From the NCBI RefSeq assembly GCF_945859685.1, contig NC_079148.1, positions 8,928,001 to 8,992,000 on the forward strand: DNA of 64,000 bases, written 5' to 3'. Made by a program: the position numbers and the translations under genes. Positions 36,401 to 45,860 of this stretch are shown piece after piece. Within the stretch, counting starts at the first letter, position 1. Each line of letters starts with the position of its first letter. The notes below the pieces were generated by a model. The model did not search any database and had not been told where the DNA came from. It was given only the letters and a program-made list of their open reading frames with translations. Source of the stretch: Eupeodes corollae (lineage: Eukaryota > Arthropoda > Insecta > Diptera > Syrphidae).

Positions 36401-38272
36401 ACATCCATAATGCTGGAAGCGTGTCTGACGTCGATCGCAATATGGTCAATCTGGTTGACGGTAGATTGATCTGGAGAAGTCCAAGTTCCTTTGTGGATGT
36501 TGAGGTGTAGAAAACGCGTACTGGCTACCATGACGTTTCGCCCCGCAGCAAAATCTATGAGCCTGAATCCATTGTCGGAAGTGTTGTCGTGCAGGCTGTT
36601 TTTCCCGATTATTCTACCAAAGATGTCTTCCCTTCCTAGCTTGGCATTAAAATCGCCCAGGACTATTTTAATATCGTAGCTAGGGCATTGCTCATATGTT
36701 TTGTCTAAGAGCTCGAAGAACATATCTTTGGTGTTGTCGTCTTTCTCTTCTGTGGGGGCGTGCGCGCATATCAGGCTAATGTTGCCGAATTTAGCCTTGA
36801 TGCGTATGGTCATGAGGCGCTCATTGATGCACCTATAGCTCAAGACTTCTTGCCTAAGTCTGGCTCCAATGACGAATCCGCATCCAAATAAGCGCTGTTG
36901 GTTTTCGTGGTAGCAGTCACCATAGTAAATATCGCAGTTTTTCATCCTCTTTTTGCCCGGCCCATCCCATCGTATTTCCTGGATGGCGGTGATATCTGCT
37001 TTATATCGTTCTAGGGCCTCCGCTAATTCTTCGGCCGCACGTGGTCTGTTAAGGGACCTAACATTCCACGTGCATATCCGAAGTTCGTTGTCCTTTATTC
37101 GTTTGCGTTGGTTGTCAACAGTAAATCCGTCCGTATCCGAGGCTTGTTGGTGCTTCGAAACTAAAGGTATTTTTTACGTGGCCAGGAAGTCACCCCGACG
37201 CACAACCCCCAACCTGGAGGGCCAGATCCTAAGTATAACTCCAAGGATGGGGAGCCGGATAAAACCGCTCCTTACAGGCCTGGGCTCCGAATAAGTCGAA
37301 GAAGCCCTATAAGGTGTTCAGTAAGTAGTTCAACCTTACTGGAACTGTAGACGCCACCGTTGATTCCATCTCGGGAATTCCTCCGCTGCCGTCTGGATAA
37401 GGAGAGGTGCCTTAGTGGAAACACCTCTCCCCACCTCTCTCGTTTGCTGCCCCCAACAACTTTCCACTGGGGTTGGAACCCAATCTCCAGTTGAGGTACT
37501 AGGCATCCGATGTTCACCACGTGGAGGTGAGAGTAGGAGTTGATAGACAGAGGTTGGTTTTAAGAAAAAAAACCTGTGGACGCTTGTGTCCTCTTGAATG
37601 CACATGTCTATCATTTGAACATCGTTTGGATGTCTATAAAAATTCTAAATTTAATTACTTTTTTTTTCTATTTCAAAACCAGAACATAAATAATCATTTA
37701 AAATTATTTGCAACCCCTATCCTATCTTGAACATTAAGTACATTTTTGTGTTTACAAATAACTCTCAACACATTTATCTCGAATTAAAATACAAACGCAA
37801 ATAAACTTTAACCTTTTTTTGCAATCAGTTAATCGCTAATTATTCTTAATCGTTTACACCCGACATCAATTTATTTGTTTAAGAAAATGATTTAATCTTA
37901 AAATATAAGTTATTAGTTGATGTAAAATAGACTCACTTGTATCCAATGTCACTGTATCCTAAATTCATGTGGTAACTTTGAATATTTTGAATGATGGTTG
38001 CACATTCCGCAAATGAATTACACTCTTGACTGACAGTATGATGAATGACAACATATTGAACAGGAATTGTTTGATAGTCAATATTTTTAGCTACAACTCC
38101 ACTCCATTGTCGTTTGGACTTGATTGTTGGACAATCTATAAAAAGAATTAACACAAATTTTTGTATACATTTTTGAGTTATTTAAACAATTAATTGACGG
38201 ACCTTTTTTCTTTCCACTTTCGACACAAATAATTGCAGTGAATGTCAAAACACATAATACAAAGATCTTCAT
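30471..38272 (-). CDS. PGRP gene A: secreted, non-catalytic peptidoglycan recognition protein
   Basis: Four exons on the minus strand: 38272-38203, 38135-37937, 30849-30731 and 30655-30471, with GT-AG introns in phases 1, 2, 1; they join to 190 residues. The start at 38272 gives a signal peptide (MKIFVLCVLTFTAIICVES); an in-frame Met 6 codons upstream is possible. The PGRP/amidase_2 fold follows: RQWSGV, VIHHTVS, two cysteines in SQECNSFAEC (the conserved disulfide), GYNFLIGNDGLVYEG, GAHTYGYN and GIAFVGDF. The two His zinc ligands are present (HHT, GAHT), but the third ligand Cys is Ser (GTISPG), so it should bind peptidoglycan and not cleave it, as in the SA/SD-type receptors of Toll or Imd signalling. 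Odd points: EGCGW where EGRGW is usual, a weak exon-1 donor (GTCCGT), and a 7.1-kb second intron full of transposons. Tandem paralogue of gene B. Confidence 0.93.
31430..32865 (-). mobile_element. Jockey/CR1-like non-LTR retrotransposon fragment in PGRP A intron 2
   Basis: Minus-strand reverse transcriptase: NLRSISLLPSISKVFEKFIN (32755 downward), QFGFKAGHDTIHDAF, LVDLEKAFDTV (first catalytic Asp), GLQQGAVNSPILFSIYTSDL, then the active-site region reads CADYLIAY where (F/Y)ADD is expected, and VVKYLGIWLD with the C-terminal thumb region. A C-terminal tail frame lies at 31437-31667. A stop after DTV and the missing second Asp of the active site show it is dead. The 5' part, including the endonuclease, is missing. 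Confidence 0.82.
32917..32931 (+). repeat. Poly(C) run, 15 bases
   Basis: An uninterrupted run of about 15 C in otherwise AT-rich intron DNA. Its exact length in the assembly may be unreliable. Confidence 0.8.
33030..33370 (-). mobile_element. 3' fragment of an IS630-type DDE transposase
   Basis: On the minus strand the sequence reads LTPLDFFLWGYLKSLM followed by LEENIRSNI. LTPLDFFLWGYLK is the signature around the last catalytic residue in the helix-turn-helix plus DDE transposases, the same group as the 28735-29570 remnant, which lacks this part. Frameshifts occur on both sides. It lies within intron 2 of PGRP A. Confidence 0.7.
33371..34121. other. Intron DNA of PGRP A, nothing recognised
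   Basis: AT-rich sequence with no visible coding fragment. A small inverted repeat (GCATGCCC..GGGCATG, 34092-34113) lies just before the RTE-like insertion. Confidence 0.5.
34137..37623 (-). mobile_element. Full-length RTE-like non-LTR retrotransposon with 15-bp target-site duplication
   Basis: A 3.49-kb element flanked by a perfect 15-bp direct repeat, GTTTGGATGTCTATA, at 34122-34136 and 37624-37638. Its 5' end (minus strand) starts GATGTTCAAATGATAGACAT. A GC-richer 5' region (37620 to about 37174) precedes one long frame with endonuclease, reverse transcriptase and a C-terminal domain. A very short 3' UTR ends in CCTTAAGTAAG, matching the TAAG-type tails of the other three copies here. The perfect duplication and intact frame indicate a recent insertion, in sense orientation, inside intron 2 of PGRP A. 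Placement in the RTE clade rests on the protein's general look and the microsatellite tail. Confidence 0.9.
34153..37173 (-). CDS. Endonuclease/reverse transcriptase polyprotein of the RTE-like element
   Basis: The frame is open from 37173 (after a TAA at 37176-37174) to the stop at 34153, 1006 codons. The first in-frame ATG is at 36945 and gives 930 residues. Upstream of that ATG, still in frame, lie the endonuclease start ICTWNVRSLNRP and the QEIRWDG motif with the catalytic Glu, so the functional protein must begin before the first Met. Counted from that Met: endonuclease GDFNAKLG (97-104) and SDH (192-194); linker with NPWFD (280-284); reverse transcriptase with FIDFKAAYDS (566-575), GFRQGD (625-630) and YADD (665-668, active site); then a C-terminal region with WLGHVERM, GRPRIRW and a W..LARDRARWR segment. 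I see no internal stop or missing catalytic residue. It copies the element by target-primed reverse transcription. Confidence 0.9.
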   Translation of the reverse strand, partial: KIPLVSKHQQASDTDGFTVDNQRKRIKDNELRICTWNVRSLNRPRAAEELAEALERYKADITAIQEIRWDGPGKKRMKNCDIYYGDCYHENQQRLFGCGFVIGARLRQEVLSYRCINERLMTIRIKAKFGNISLICAHAPTEEKDDNTKDMFFELLDKTYEQCPSYDIKIVLGDFNAKLGREDIFGRIIGKNSLHDNTSDNGFRLIDFAAGRNVMVASTRFLHLNIHKGTWTSPDQSTVNQIDHIAIDVRHASSIMDVRTFRGANIDSDHYLVVARVALRISRPKAKQGGAGRRYNVERLQSPEIAKSFSDRVTSNLSRSSLPPTQCIENQWQHCQDAIREAASDVLGFKQPPTRNPWFDEECRQANAAKQQARKAALHKRTRAARELYEQKRREERRLFRRKKRGHEKRAVEDVEKYKSRNEVRKFYEQVKRNSQVHKPRTEGCKDESGNIIVEPQSMLRIWKDHFCRLYNGDEELNPAVRQDDPFDIDDESQQSRPPDLDEVKIAISKLKSNKAAGADGLNAELFKAAGDKLVRSMHQLICKIWSEENMPDEWNLSIVCPILKKGDPLNCTNYRGISLLNIAYKIFSAIICERLKPIVNNLIGPYQCGFRPGKSTVDQIFTLRQILEKTQEHQIDTHHLFIDFKAAYDSIYRDELYRAMSSFGIPAKLVRLCRMTMENSRCSIKVGNNLTEPFDVKKGFRQGDALSCDFFNIVLERIVQSSHVNTRGTIFQKSVQLLAYADDIDIIGRTQRDVNGAFVSIEAEAAKMGLTVNEGKTKYMLSSRKDIQHRRFGQNVTIDRRTFEVVKDFVYLGSAVNAENNTSAEIKRRITLANRCFFGLRKQLSSNVLSRGTKVLLYKTLIIPVLLYGAEAWTMTKADESTLGRFERKVLRVIYGPVCIEGEWRRRWNDELYGLYSDVDLARRVKVQRLRWLGHVERMETNAPARKVFESAPTGQRSRGRPRIRWRAQVEGDLTQLGARNWRHLARDRARWRSLLGEALVHTGL
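37639..37936. other. Start of PGRP A intron 2
   Basis: AT-rich intron DNA between the RTE-like insertion and the exon-2 donor (GATACAA followed by GTGAGT). Nothing else seen. Confidence 0.6.
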
Positions 38273-38353
38273 CACAAAAAAGTCGTGCATTTAGAAAACG
38301 TTCAGCTGTCACCAAATGTTAAGAAAGACTGATTAAGAAACCTTGATGAGGTT

Positions 38354-38383
38354 AACTGAAGCGAAAAGTTGATAATATTTATA
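38354..38383 (-). promoter_or_regulatory. Core promoter of PGRP A: TATA box and initiator
   Basis: On the minus strand TATAAATA (38383-38376) is followed, with 26 bases from its first T, by the A of a TTCAGTT arthropod initiator (A at 38357). This is close to the canonical spacing and predicts an 85-base 5' UTR before the ATG at 38272. Confidence 0.6.
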
Positions 38384-38406
38384 AACAATAATAAACATTC
38401 TGCCGA

Positions 38407-38416
38407 GGGGATTTTT
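38407..38416 (+). promoter_or_regulatory. NF-kappaB-like site upstream of PGRP A
   Basis: GGGGATTTTT, matching the insect Rel/Relish-type pattern GGGRNTYYYY, about 50 bases upstream of the predicted start site. Further kappaB-like matches occur at 38515-38523 (GGAATTCCC) and 38774-38783 (AAAAATCCCC, i.e. GGGGATTTTT on the minus strand). Confidence 0.5.
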
Positions 38417-39339
38417 TTAGGGAATCTTTTCTGTTGGCTTGACTTTTTGAGAAAGTATAGGCACTTCACTGTGAATGAACTTTTTTGGCAGCAAGCAGCG
38501 TAATAGTTGGACTTGGAATTCCCAAGATGTCTGTTTTTACTAAGAATACGATATGACTAATCGTGTTAAATATTAAATTGATTGCATTCAAAAACGATGT
38601 TCTTTATTATGTTTACTTCAGAAAAAAACAAAGACCGGAAATGATGTTAAACGTTTCCATTTTTCAATGATTCGGTAAGAACTGATGTTGTTTTAAGCAC
38701 CACACTCACCTACTTTAATTTCTAAGTGTAAATTAAATGAAGTTCGCTATGAGTGCATGTTGTTTTTATAAGAAAAAATCCCCTAAAAATGACTTTTACT
38801 TTTTTCTAACTCATAAGAACTTTTTATAAAGATTCGCAAAAGTTTTTATTATTTCATTAATAAAATGCTTTTTCAAACCAATTTCTGAAAGGCGCATAAA
38901 TATGACAGTTTGAGTTGAGGAAAATAGTACAGCAAGTGACAATTTAAATTGTTAAGGTGAGCCCCAGAAAACGGCTCATGTTTTATTTAAATTATTTCAG
39001 CAAGGTTGAATAAGTTTCTCTTTTTATCAGGGCCAGATTTAGAGCTCCAGAGGCCTCGGGGCAATAAAGGTGTGGAGCCTCCTCACTACAAACTATTTTC
39101 AAAAACCATTGAAACCTCTCTAGCAACATTGCTTGATGATCGACTCAAAAATTTTCTAACGAAATCTGACTTGACAAGGCTCAGATGACAGCAAGCTTAC
39201 AAACAATAAGCGTCGATAATGCAGTGCAAGTCCCTGGGTTCAGCGGTGTCGTTAGTAGTAGGAATTATAATGTTTAGTATTAAAGCTGTCTGCCAAAATA
39301 AAACCCGTACAAAATAACTTAGTTTTAAAATATGAATAT

Positions 39340-41150
39340 TTAAAAAATTTATCTTATAATGTGTCAGGTCTTTGTAATAAATCTCTGTATAATGAGTTTT
39401 ATAATTTAAACAATAATTATGACTTAATTTTTCTATATGAAACTTTCATTACCGAGGATAACTTCGCAAAAATTGAAAATAAAATATTAGATTTTACGTT
39501 TAAGTGGATACCAGCAACGAGGAATCACACACGATGAAGAGCAAGTGGAGGATGTTTCCTAGGATTTAAGAAAAAACTAAATACCGGCTACGCCTTCAAA
39601 ACATACAACGATATTTCTTTTCTAGAATTCAAAACTTACAACATCCGTCTTACAATACTTCCGACGTATTTGAATTGTAACAACTGGGAAGACGACTTCG
39701 AAAAATGATCATATACTCGTACATTCATTAGATCGCAGGCAGTAGTGATGAATGATTTAAGAGGTTGCCGCAGACAATCAAAAGATCCTTGCTCTAACGC
39801 ACGAGGGAAGAAACTATTAGAGCTTTGTAATACGTTTGGTCTGCGCATACTAAATGGCACCAGTGCACGCGACTCCTCAGGACATTTAACGTTTGTGGGC
39901 GGCCAAGGGACATCAGTGGTCGATTATACTATCATAAGAGAAGATTGGGAACCGTTCGTGAAAGGTTTTGAGATTAGTGAAGTATCATATTCAGAACACC
40001 TTCCTGTTGTAGTGACAATACAACTTCAAATTAAGCATGATGAGGAAATAACCTTTATGAGTATGGACTTTTCGCTTTTGGAACGGATTGTGAAAGCCCC
40101 ATACGCACAGGAAGGACTCAAACAAAAGAAAGAAAATACAAAAAAAGAACCCTGGTTTGACGAAGAATGTCTAAAAGCTTGTAAAACATTATTTGCGTTG
40201 CTGAGGATCTTCCGTAACTCCACCCAAGGATTATTTTAGGGTTTTAATATAGAGGCCAATAAGAAGTTTAAAGAGCTTTGTAAGACTAAAAAAAAGTTAT
40301 ACACTGAAAAAACAAGCAGCCCGATTAGCATCTTGTAAAAGCTCCGCTGATTTTTGGAAACTGGCTAGAGAGCTGAATGGAAAACATTTTACCACCCCCA
40401 CAAAAATGTCTTCTAATGTAATGCTTTCCCATTTCAAGGATCTTTTAAATCCTGTAATAAAGCCGACAAAGTGGCGATTCGCAGCACTTGAATGCGTAGT
40501 CGACTCTCTGTCTCTGGACTGTGCATTTACATTAAGCTAGTTGAAAGAAACGCTGAAGACGCTTAAAGATAGAAAAGCAGCCGGATCGATAGTATTACAG
40601 TTTAATTTCTTAAATATGGGACTGTCATGCTCAAAGAGCACCTTATAAAACTCATTATCACAAACACGCTTCAGCTTCGGCTTCGCCTGACGTTTACGAG
40701 TTCAGCCATAGGAATTCAATGCATGCTACCACAATGAAGCTTCGACCTCACGTTTCGCTTGACAATCGTAAGGAAAAGAACGTAATGTAACGTAATGTGA
40801 CTGCAAACGGAAGTTCTAGTTCAATTATCTGAACATTTGCTTTGTCTGACAGCTCATCAGCTGTAAAAAAAATGTCAACAAACAAAATATTTGCTCTTTG
40901 GAGGGATGAAATAATAGAAAAGTCATTCAAAGCAACCTCGAAGCAGGCCTAACGTAACGCAGACGAAGCAGAAGCTGAAGCGTGTATGTGTTTCAGCCAT
41001 AATGTGTGCAACCAATCAGATAGAGAGGATACTGTCCACTTCTTGGGGAAATGTCCCATTCTCAGAGAAATCAGAAGGAATGTATTTAGAAACGACTTTC
41101 TATTGGAAGAAACATTTATGGTGTGTAATATAAATTTTACTTTTTAATTC
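39340..41150 (+). mobile_element. Non-LTR retrotransposon fragment, split by a MITE
   Basis: Plus-strand endonuclease: YNVSGLCNKSLYNEFYNLNN (from about 39355), then YDLIFLYETFI with the catalytic Glu region, a damaged middle, then GLRILNGTSARDSSGHLTFV, TSVVDYTI, and SEHLPVV in place of SDH.PV (39745-40020). A linker with KEPWFDEEC follows (40139-40170), then the degenerate start of the reverse transcriptase (LKTLKDRKAAGS, about 40553). After the MITE at 40654-41000, the C-terminal tail resumes: DTVHFLGKCPILREIRR (41018-41080). The reverse transcriptase core is missing. AATAAA at 41149 may be its 3' end. Confidence 0.75.
40654..41000 (+). mobile_element. MITE family M1, copy 2
   Basis: About 347 bp, same orientation as the copy at 19650. 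The left end is slightly damaged (ATCACAAACACGCTTCAGC without the first TGGCTGA); the right end is GCTGAAGCGTGTATGTGTTT followed by CAGCCAT. The TGACGTTTACGAGTTCAGCC and GAGGGATGAAATAATA segments are shared. It interrupts the non-LTR fragment, so it is the younger insertion. Confidence 0.85.
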
Positions 41151-42529
41151 AATAAAATCTGTATCCATCTATCTTTCCAAGTCGATTCCTTTAGTATTGA
41201 ACAAACATATATAAAGTCGTGGTTCGAATGCCTTTTGCTATAATTTTCATTTTTGAAAATGAGTGCTCTCCAGTGCAATTTGTTACCATCAAAACCAAAT
41301 ACATTCTCAATGCAATCTCGAGGTTTGGAAATGTAGCTCTTTAATTTTGATTTTCGAGAACTTGGTAGTAAAATAGTTCCAGTGATTGATTTGTTCCAAA
41401 GTCCTTTTTTTTTGTATGAGTCATTTGAAGACACAAATTGAACCAAGTCATTACTTAAACTAGGCCCAAAATCATCCGGATACACTTTCACCAATGCCTC
41501 TGCTGAAGCGTGCAAGTTTTCAGCATCCAAATTTCGAATGTCCAGCTTTATAGGCATGCTATCTTTCAGTAAGAGAAACAGATAACTTTTCAATTACTGG
41601 GATGAAGGCGGATACTTTGTATTTTTTCTTGGGTGACAGCTTTGCGTCTGGTGCTTCTCCGTAATCGAGCGGATTTAACCTCACATTTCTCTTTCTGGTG
41701 CGGGTGCGTGATGGAACATATTCATCAGTATGGGATATGTTTTGGCTGCCTCCTCGTATTTATCAAAATCTTTTTTTTTTGGATTCCACGAACGATTTCA
41801 ATAATGCACGCATTGCCTATTCATCTTCTTTGCAGCGTTGAATCGCTCTAAGATATCGTTCCAAAATGTTGCAAACAAAGCGGTTTCGAGACCACTCATC
41901 TTCTGTAGAAGGTGCGTTAATTCATTCCTCACGATGTGTTTTTGCTCTAATATTGGAAGATATGCTGATTAGAGCTTCTTCGATTTCCGAATAGCCGTTG
42001 ACTAAGGCTTTCGTAGCTTCAGCGCAACAAGGCCAACGAGTGTCGCTGAGCTTTTTCAAGACTAAAAACTGGCCGCTTTACTTCTCCGATAATTTTTTAA
42101 TCAGAATTCGGTGCCGCTCTCTACTGGCTGTGATCGCAATTTTGAAGTTCTGTGGAACATTTTTTCGTCCAATATTCGATCATTTAATTTTATATATTAG
42201 CAGGCCAAAGACCGATATAATTTTCGAGACCACAAACTCCTCCTAGGTTGCGGGCAAGTACCACTCCACTCAGCCATTAAGCGATTGGAGTACTCCCTCA
42301 AGATGGGTACTGAATTGGAACTGCTTCTTATTATTATATAGAAATATAATTGAATTATAAATATTGTTATACTTAAAATAGAGTACTAGAGTACTCCGCC
42401 CCGGTTGACCTCCCCTCAATCCGGCCACGCTTTTCATCTTTAAAAATTTTTAGAAGACTGTTAGACTTTTAAGAAATTTTAAAGAAGAAACGAAGAAAAT
42501 CAATTTAAAGTTTAATAGCCCCCCCCAGG

Positions 42530-43237
42530 TCTTGGGCACGTTACTATGGAAGAGTTCCAACAGATGTCGACATTGTCTGAAGAGGTATTCTTTCACGCTT
42601 TTATCACGCCATCAGGAAGGAAAGCTTCTTAAAGTAGTTTGGTTTTCGTAGCAATAGATCCACTGATGATCTCATGGTTCATTTCATATTTTAACAAATC
42701 ATTTGATAGAGTCTACTTACAGGTTCTTTAATCGAAATATTTGCCTTTGGTTTAGACGTTCAATACAAATTCTTTTAGAAGGATTTAAGCCAAAAACTCA
42801 CAAAATAAATCCTGATGGTGTGCCTCAGGGCTCTGTTTTGTTTCCGACGCTCTTTTTCATTTTTTTTGTAAATATTTCATGTCGGAAACTTGCTTGCTGA
42901 CTGCTTAGCTGACAGTAATACCTTAAGCTTTTTATATCAGTTTTAAGATTTAAAACCCTGTCCTTTGAATTTGGACGTTAATCGGAAATATATGATAAGA
43001 TTAATAAATTCCATCCTACATTGTCCAATGCGGAATAAGAAACCACATGGATTTTAACGCTTCTAAAACCCGAAGTTGTCTTGCATCGTTAAAGCAAATT
43101 GCTGAATGAAATGAATCATTTTGATATTCTTCAAATGTGCTATGCATCACCAATCAACTCTTGTTTCATAATCATTCGCGATGCCGCAAAAAATAAGGTA
43201 ACATTTTTGGAATGTGTATCGCCTTCTATAATCTGGC
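42530..43237 (+). mobile_element. Non-LTR reverse transcriptase fragment, decayed
   Basis: Plus-strand pieces of a reverse transcriptase: FGFRSNRSTDDLMVHF (about 42640), PDGVPQGSVLFPTLFFIFF (42811-42867) and LADCLADS where an F/YADDS active site is expected. Many stops. Similar decayed sequence on the minus strand occurs at 50020-51650, so these may be one family. Confidence 0.65.
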
Positions 43238-45525
43238 TTACTTACTTACTTACTTACTTAAGGTGGCGCTACAGTCCTGTGTGAACTAAGGCCTCACCCA
43301 ACAAACTTCTCCATCTAGCTTGGTCCCTAACGAAACTCCAGTTTCGCGCTCCAAGTTGGGTGAGGTCACTTTCCACTTGTGCGCGCCACCTAATCCGCGG
43401 TCTTCCTCTACTGTGCTCTTCTGTGGGTGCGGATTAAAAGAATTTAAGGGCCGGAGCATTTGTTTCTATGCGCTCTACGTGAACCAGCCATCTTTGTCGT
43501 TGGACTTTTACCCTTCGGCTAAGTACGTCACTGTACAGCCCGTAGAGCTAATCGTTCCATCTTCTTTTCCACTCCCCTTCAATGCATACGGGACCGAAGA
43601 TCACACGAAGAACGTTTCTCTCGAAACTACCCAAGGTGCTTTCATCCGCTTTTGTCATAGTCCATAGGACCGTATAGCAGGACGAGGATGATAAAGGTCT
43701 TATATAGCGACACTTTGGTCCTTCGAGAGAGGACTTTTCCACTCAATTGCTTTCTTAGCCCAAAGAAACAGCGGTTAGCAAGAGTTATTCTTCGTTTGAT
43801 CTCAGCGCTGGTGTTGTTTTCTGCGTTTACTACCTCAAAGTTACGTCTGTCGATGGTCACGTTTTGACCAAGACGTTGGTGTTGTATGTCCTTTCTTGAC
43901 GACAGCATGTACTTTGTCTTGCCCTCATTAACCGTTAAACCCGTTTTTGCTGCCTATGCCGCAATACTCACAAAAGCCCCATTGACATCATGCTGTGTTC
44001 TTCCGATTATGTCAATGTCATCAGCATATGCTAGTAATTGGACAGATTTTTGAAAGATAGTGCCTCTAGTATTGACGTGTGAGCTCTGCACTATTCTTTC
44101 AAACACGATGTTAAGAAAATCACATGACAGCGCATCACATTGTCTAAAACCTTTTTTGACATCGAACGGTTCTGTTAAGTTGTCTCTAACCTTTAGGGAG
44201 CAGCGTGAATTCTCCATAGTTATCCTGCACAAACGGACGAGTTTGGCAGGGATGTCAAAACTAGACATGGCTCTATACAGCTCGTCCCTGTAGATGCTGT
44301 CATACGCGGCCTTGAAATCGCTGAAAAGATGGTGGGTGTCGATTTGGTGTTCTTGGGTTTTTTCAGGATCTGCCGTAATTGTAATGAATATTTGATCGAC
44401 TGTGGACTTTCCTGGTCTAAAACCACACTGATAAGGACCTATCAGGTTGTTGATGATGGGCTTTAGACGTTCACATATTACGGCAGAGAAGATTTTATAG
44501 GCGATGTTAAGTAAACTGATTCCTCTATAGTTGGTGCAATTTAGAGGGTGTCATTTGTTCAGGATCCGGTAAACAATACTGAGGTAACATTCATTGGACA
44601 TGCTTTCTTCCTACCATATCTTACAGATAAGTTGGTGCATGCTTTAACCATTTTATCTGCAGCTGCTTAAAGAGCTCGGCATTCAAGCCATGTTGTTTGG
44701 CTGTATTTGCCTGCCGACATTCCTCATCAAACCTTCCTTGTTGGTGGCTGCCTAAAACCCAGCACATCAGAGGCGGCTTCTCTGATTGCATCTTGGAACT
44801 TACATTGTGCTGGCAAAGAATTTCGAGAGAGGTTACTTGTAACTCGGTTGGAAAAGAATTTGGCGATCTCTGGCGATTGTAGCCGTTCGATGTTGTGCCT
44901 TCTTCCAGGCCCTCCCTGTTTGACCTTGGGTCTGGAAATCCGAAGTGGTACCTTGGCTACAACCAGGTTGTGGTCCGAGTCGATATTAGCTCCTCGGAAA
45001 GTTCGGACATCCATGATGCTGGAAGCGTGTCTGGCGTCGATCGCAATATGGTCAATCTGGTTGACGGTAGATGGATTTGGAGAACTCCAAGTTTCTTTGT
45101 GGATGTTGAGGTATGGAAAACGCGTACTGGCTACCATGACGTATCGCCCCTTAGCAAATTCTATGAGCCTAAATCCGTTGTCGGAAGTGTTGTCGTGCAG
45201 GCTGATTATTCCACAAAAGATGTCTTCCATTCCTAGCTTGGCAATCGCCTAGGACAATTTTATAATGGTAGCTAGGACACTGCTCATATGTTTTGTCTAA
45301 TAACTCGAAAAACATATCTTTGATGTTGTTATCCTTCTCTTCTGTGGGAAGCGTGCGCATATCAGGCTAATGTTGCCGAATTTAGCCCTGATGCGGATGG
45401 TCATGTGGCGCTCGTTGATTCACCTATAGCTTAAGACTTCTTGCCTAAGTCTGGCTCCAATGACAAAATCCGCATCCAAATAAGTGCTGTTGGTTTTCGT
45501 GGTATCAGTCACCATAGTAAATTTA
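43238..45525 (-). mobile_element. RTE-like non-LTR retrotransposon, truncated and decayed copy
   Basis: Closely similar to the full-length element at 34137-37623 but 5' truncated (it ends near 45525, inside the endonuclease) and with internal deletions, for example around 44690 where the linker and early reverse transcriptase are lost, and near 43340 and 43660. It retains YADDIDIIG (about 44010-44036) and the GFRQCD segment (Gly to Cys change). The 3' end has a long ACTT/TAAG microsatellite tail at 43238-43261. Frameshifts make it non-functional. Confidence 0.88.
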
Positions 45526-45820
45526 ATAAAATTTAAAAATAATTTATTTACTTATGATCACAATTTCTTTTTGTCATTTTAAGGGTATAGAAAAACCCTT
45601 TGATTTTGCAAAAAACTATTAAACCAGAAATGAGACTCATCGCAAATGATTGGACCAAGAGCATATTGAACTTCGCGAACAGATTTTGTATTTATTTGGA
45701 AGCATAAAACGGTTTATGATTAACTTTCAAATTGTACCTTAATGAGCAGGAATTTCAACACAGTTTGATATTCTTAACTGTCAAATCGTAGACAACAACA
45801 AACGTTCCAAAACAAAACAT
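45526..45820. other. Intergenic DNA downstream of PGRP B
   Basis: AT-rich, nothing recognised. Confidence 0.5.
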
Positions 45821-45826
45821 TTTATT
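45821..45826 (-). terminator. Poly(A) signal of PGRP gene B
   Basis: AATAAA on the minus strand, 34 bases past the stop codon of PGRP B. Confidence 0.5.
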
Positions 45827-45860
45827 TCATTTAGCTTCTATCTAATAAATTTTCATTTTT

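Larger units (their letters stand above)
38290..39027. other. 5' flanking region of PGRP A
   Basis: Contains the predicted core promoter and three kappaB-like motifs. No coding sequence seen. Confidence 0.5.
39028..42429 (-). mobile_element. Probable hAT transposon (ZMYM1-like transposase remnant) with nested insertions
   Basis: The left end reads CAGGGCCAGATTTAG; the right end on the minus strand reads CGTGGCCGGATTGAGG, matching 9 of the first 12 positions. Flanking octamers CTTTTTAT (39020-39027) and CTTTTCAT (42430-42437) match at 7 of 8, as expected for the 8-bp hAT duplication. Inside, minus-strand transposase remnants (42240 down to 41144) read LSDTRWPCCAEATKALVNGY, SEIEEALISIS, the GLETALFATFWNDILERFN segment, and AENLHASAEALVKVYPDDF, all like the DUF4371/ZMYM1-type hAT transposases. 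Frameshifts are many. The left third is occupied by a plus-strand non-LTR fragment and a MITE. Confidence 0.62.

Noticed and set aside
37336..37614. Host gene of 92 codons
   Set aside because: It lies wholly within the 5' region of the RTE-like element, inside its target-site duplications; at most it is an element-encoded leader frame.
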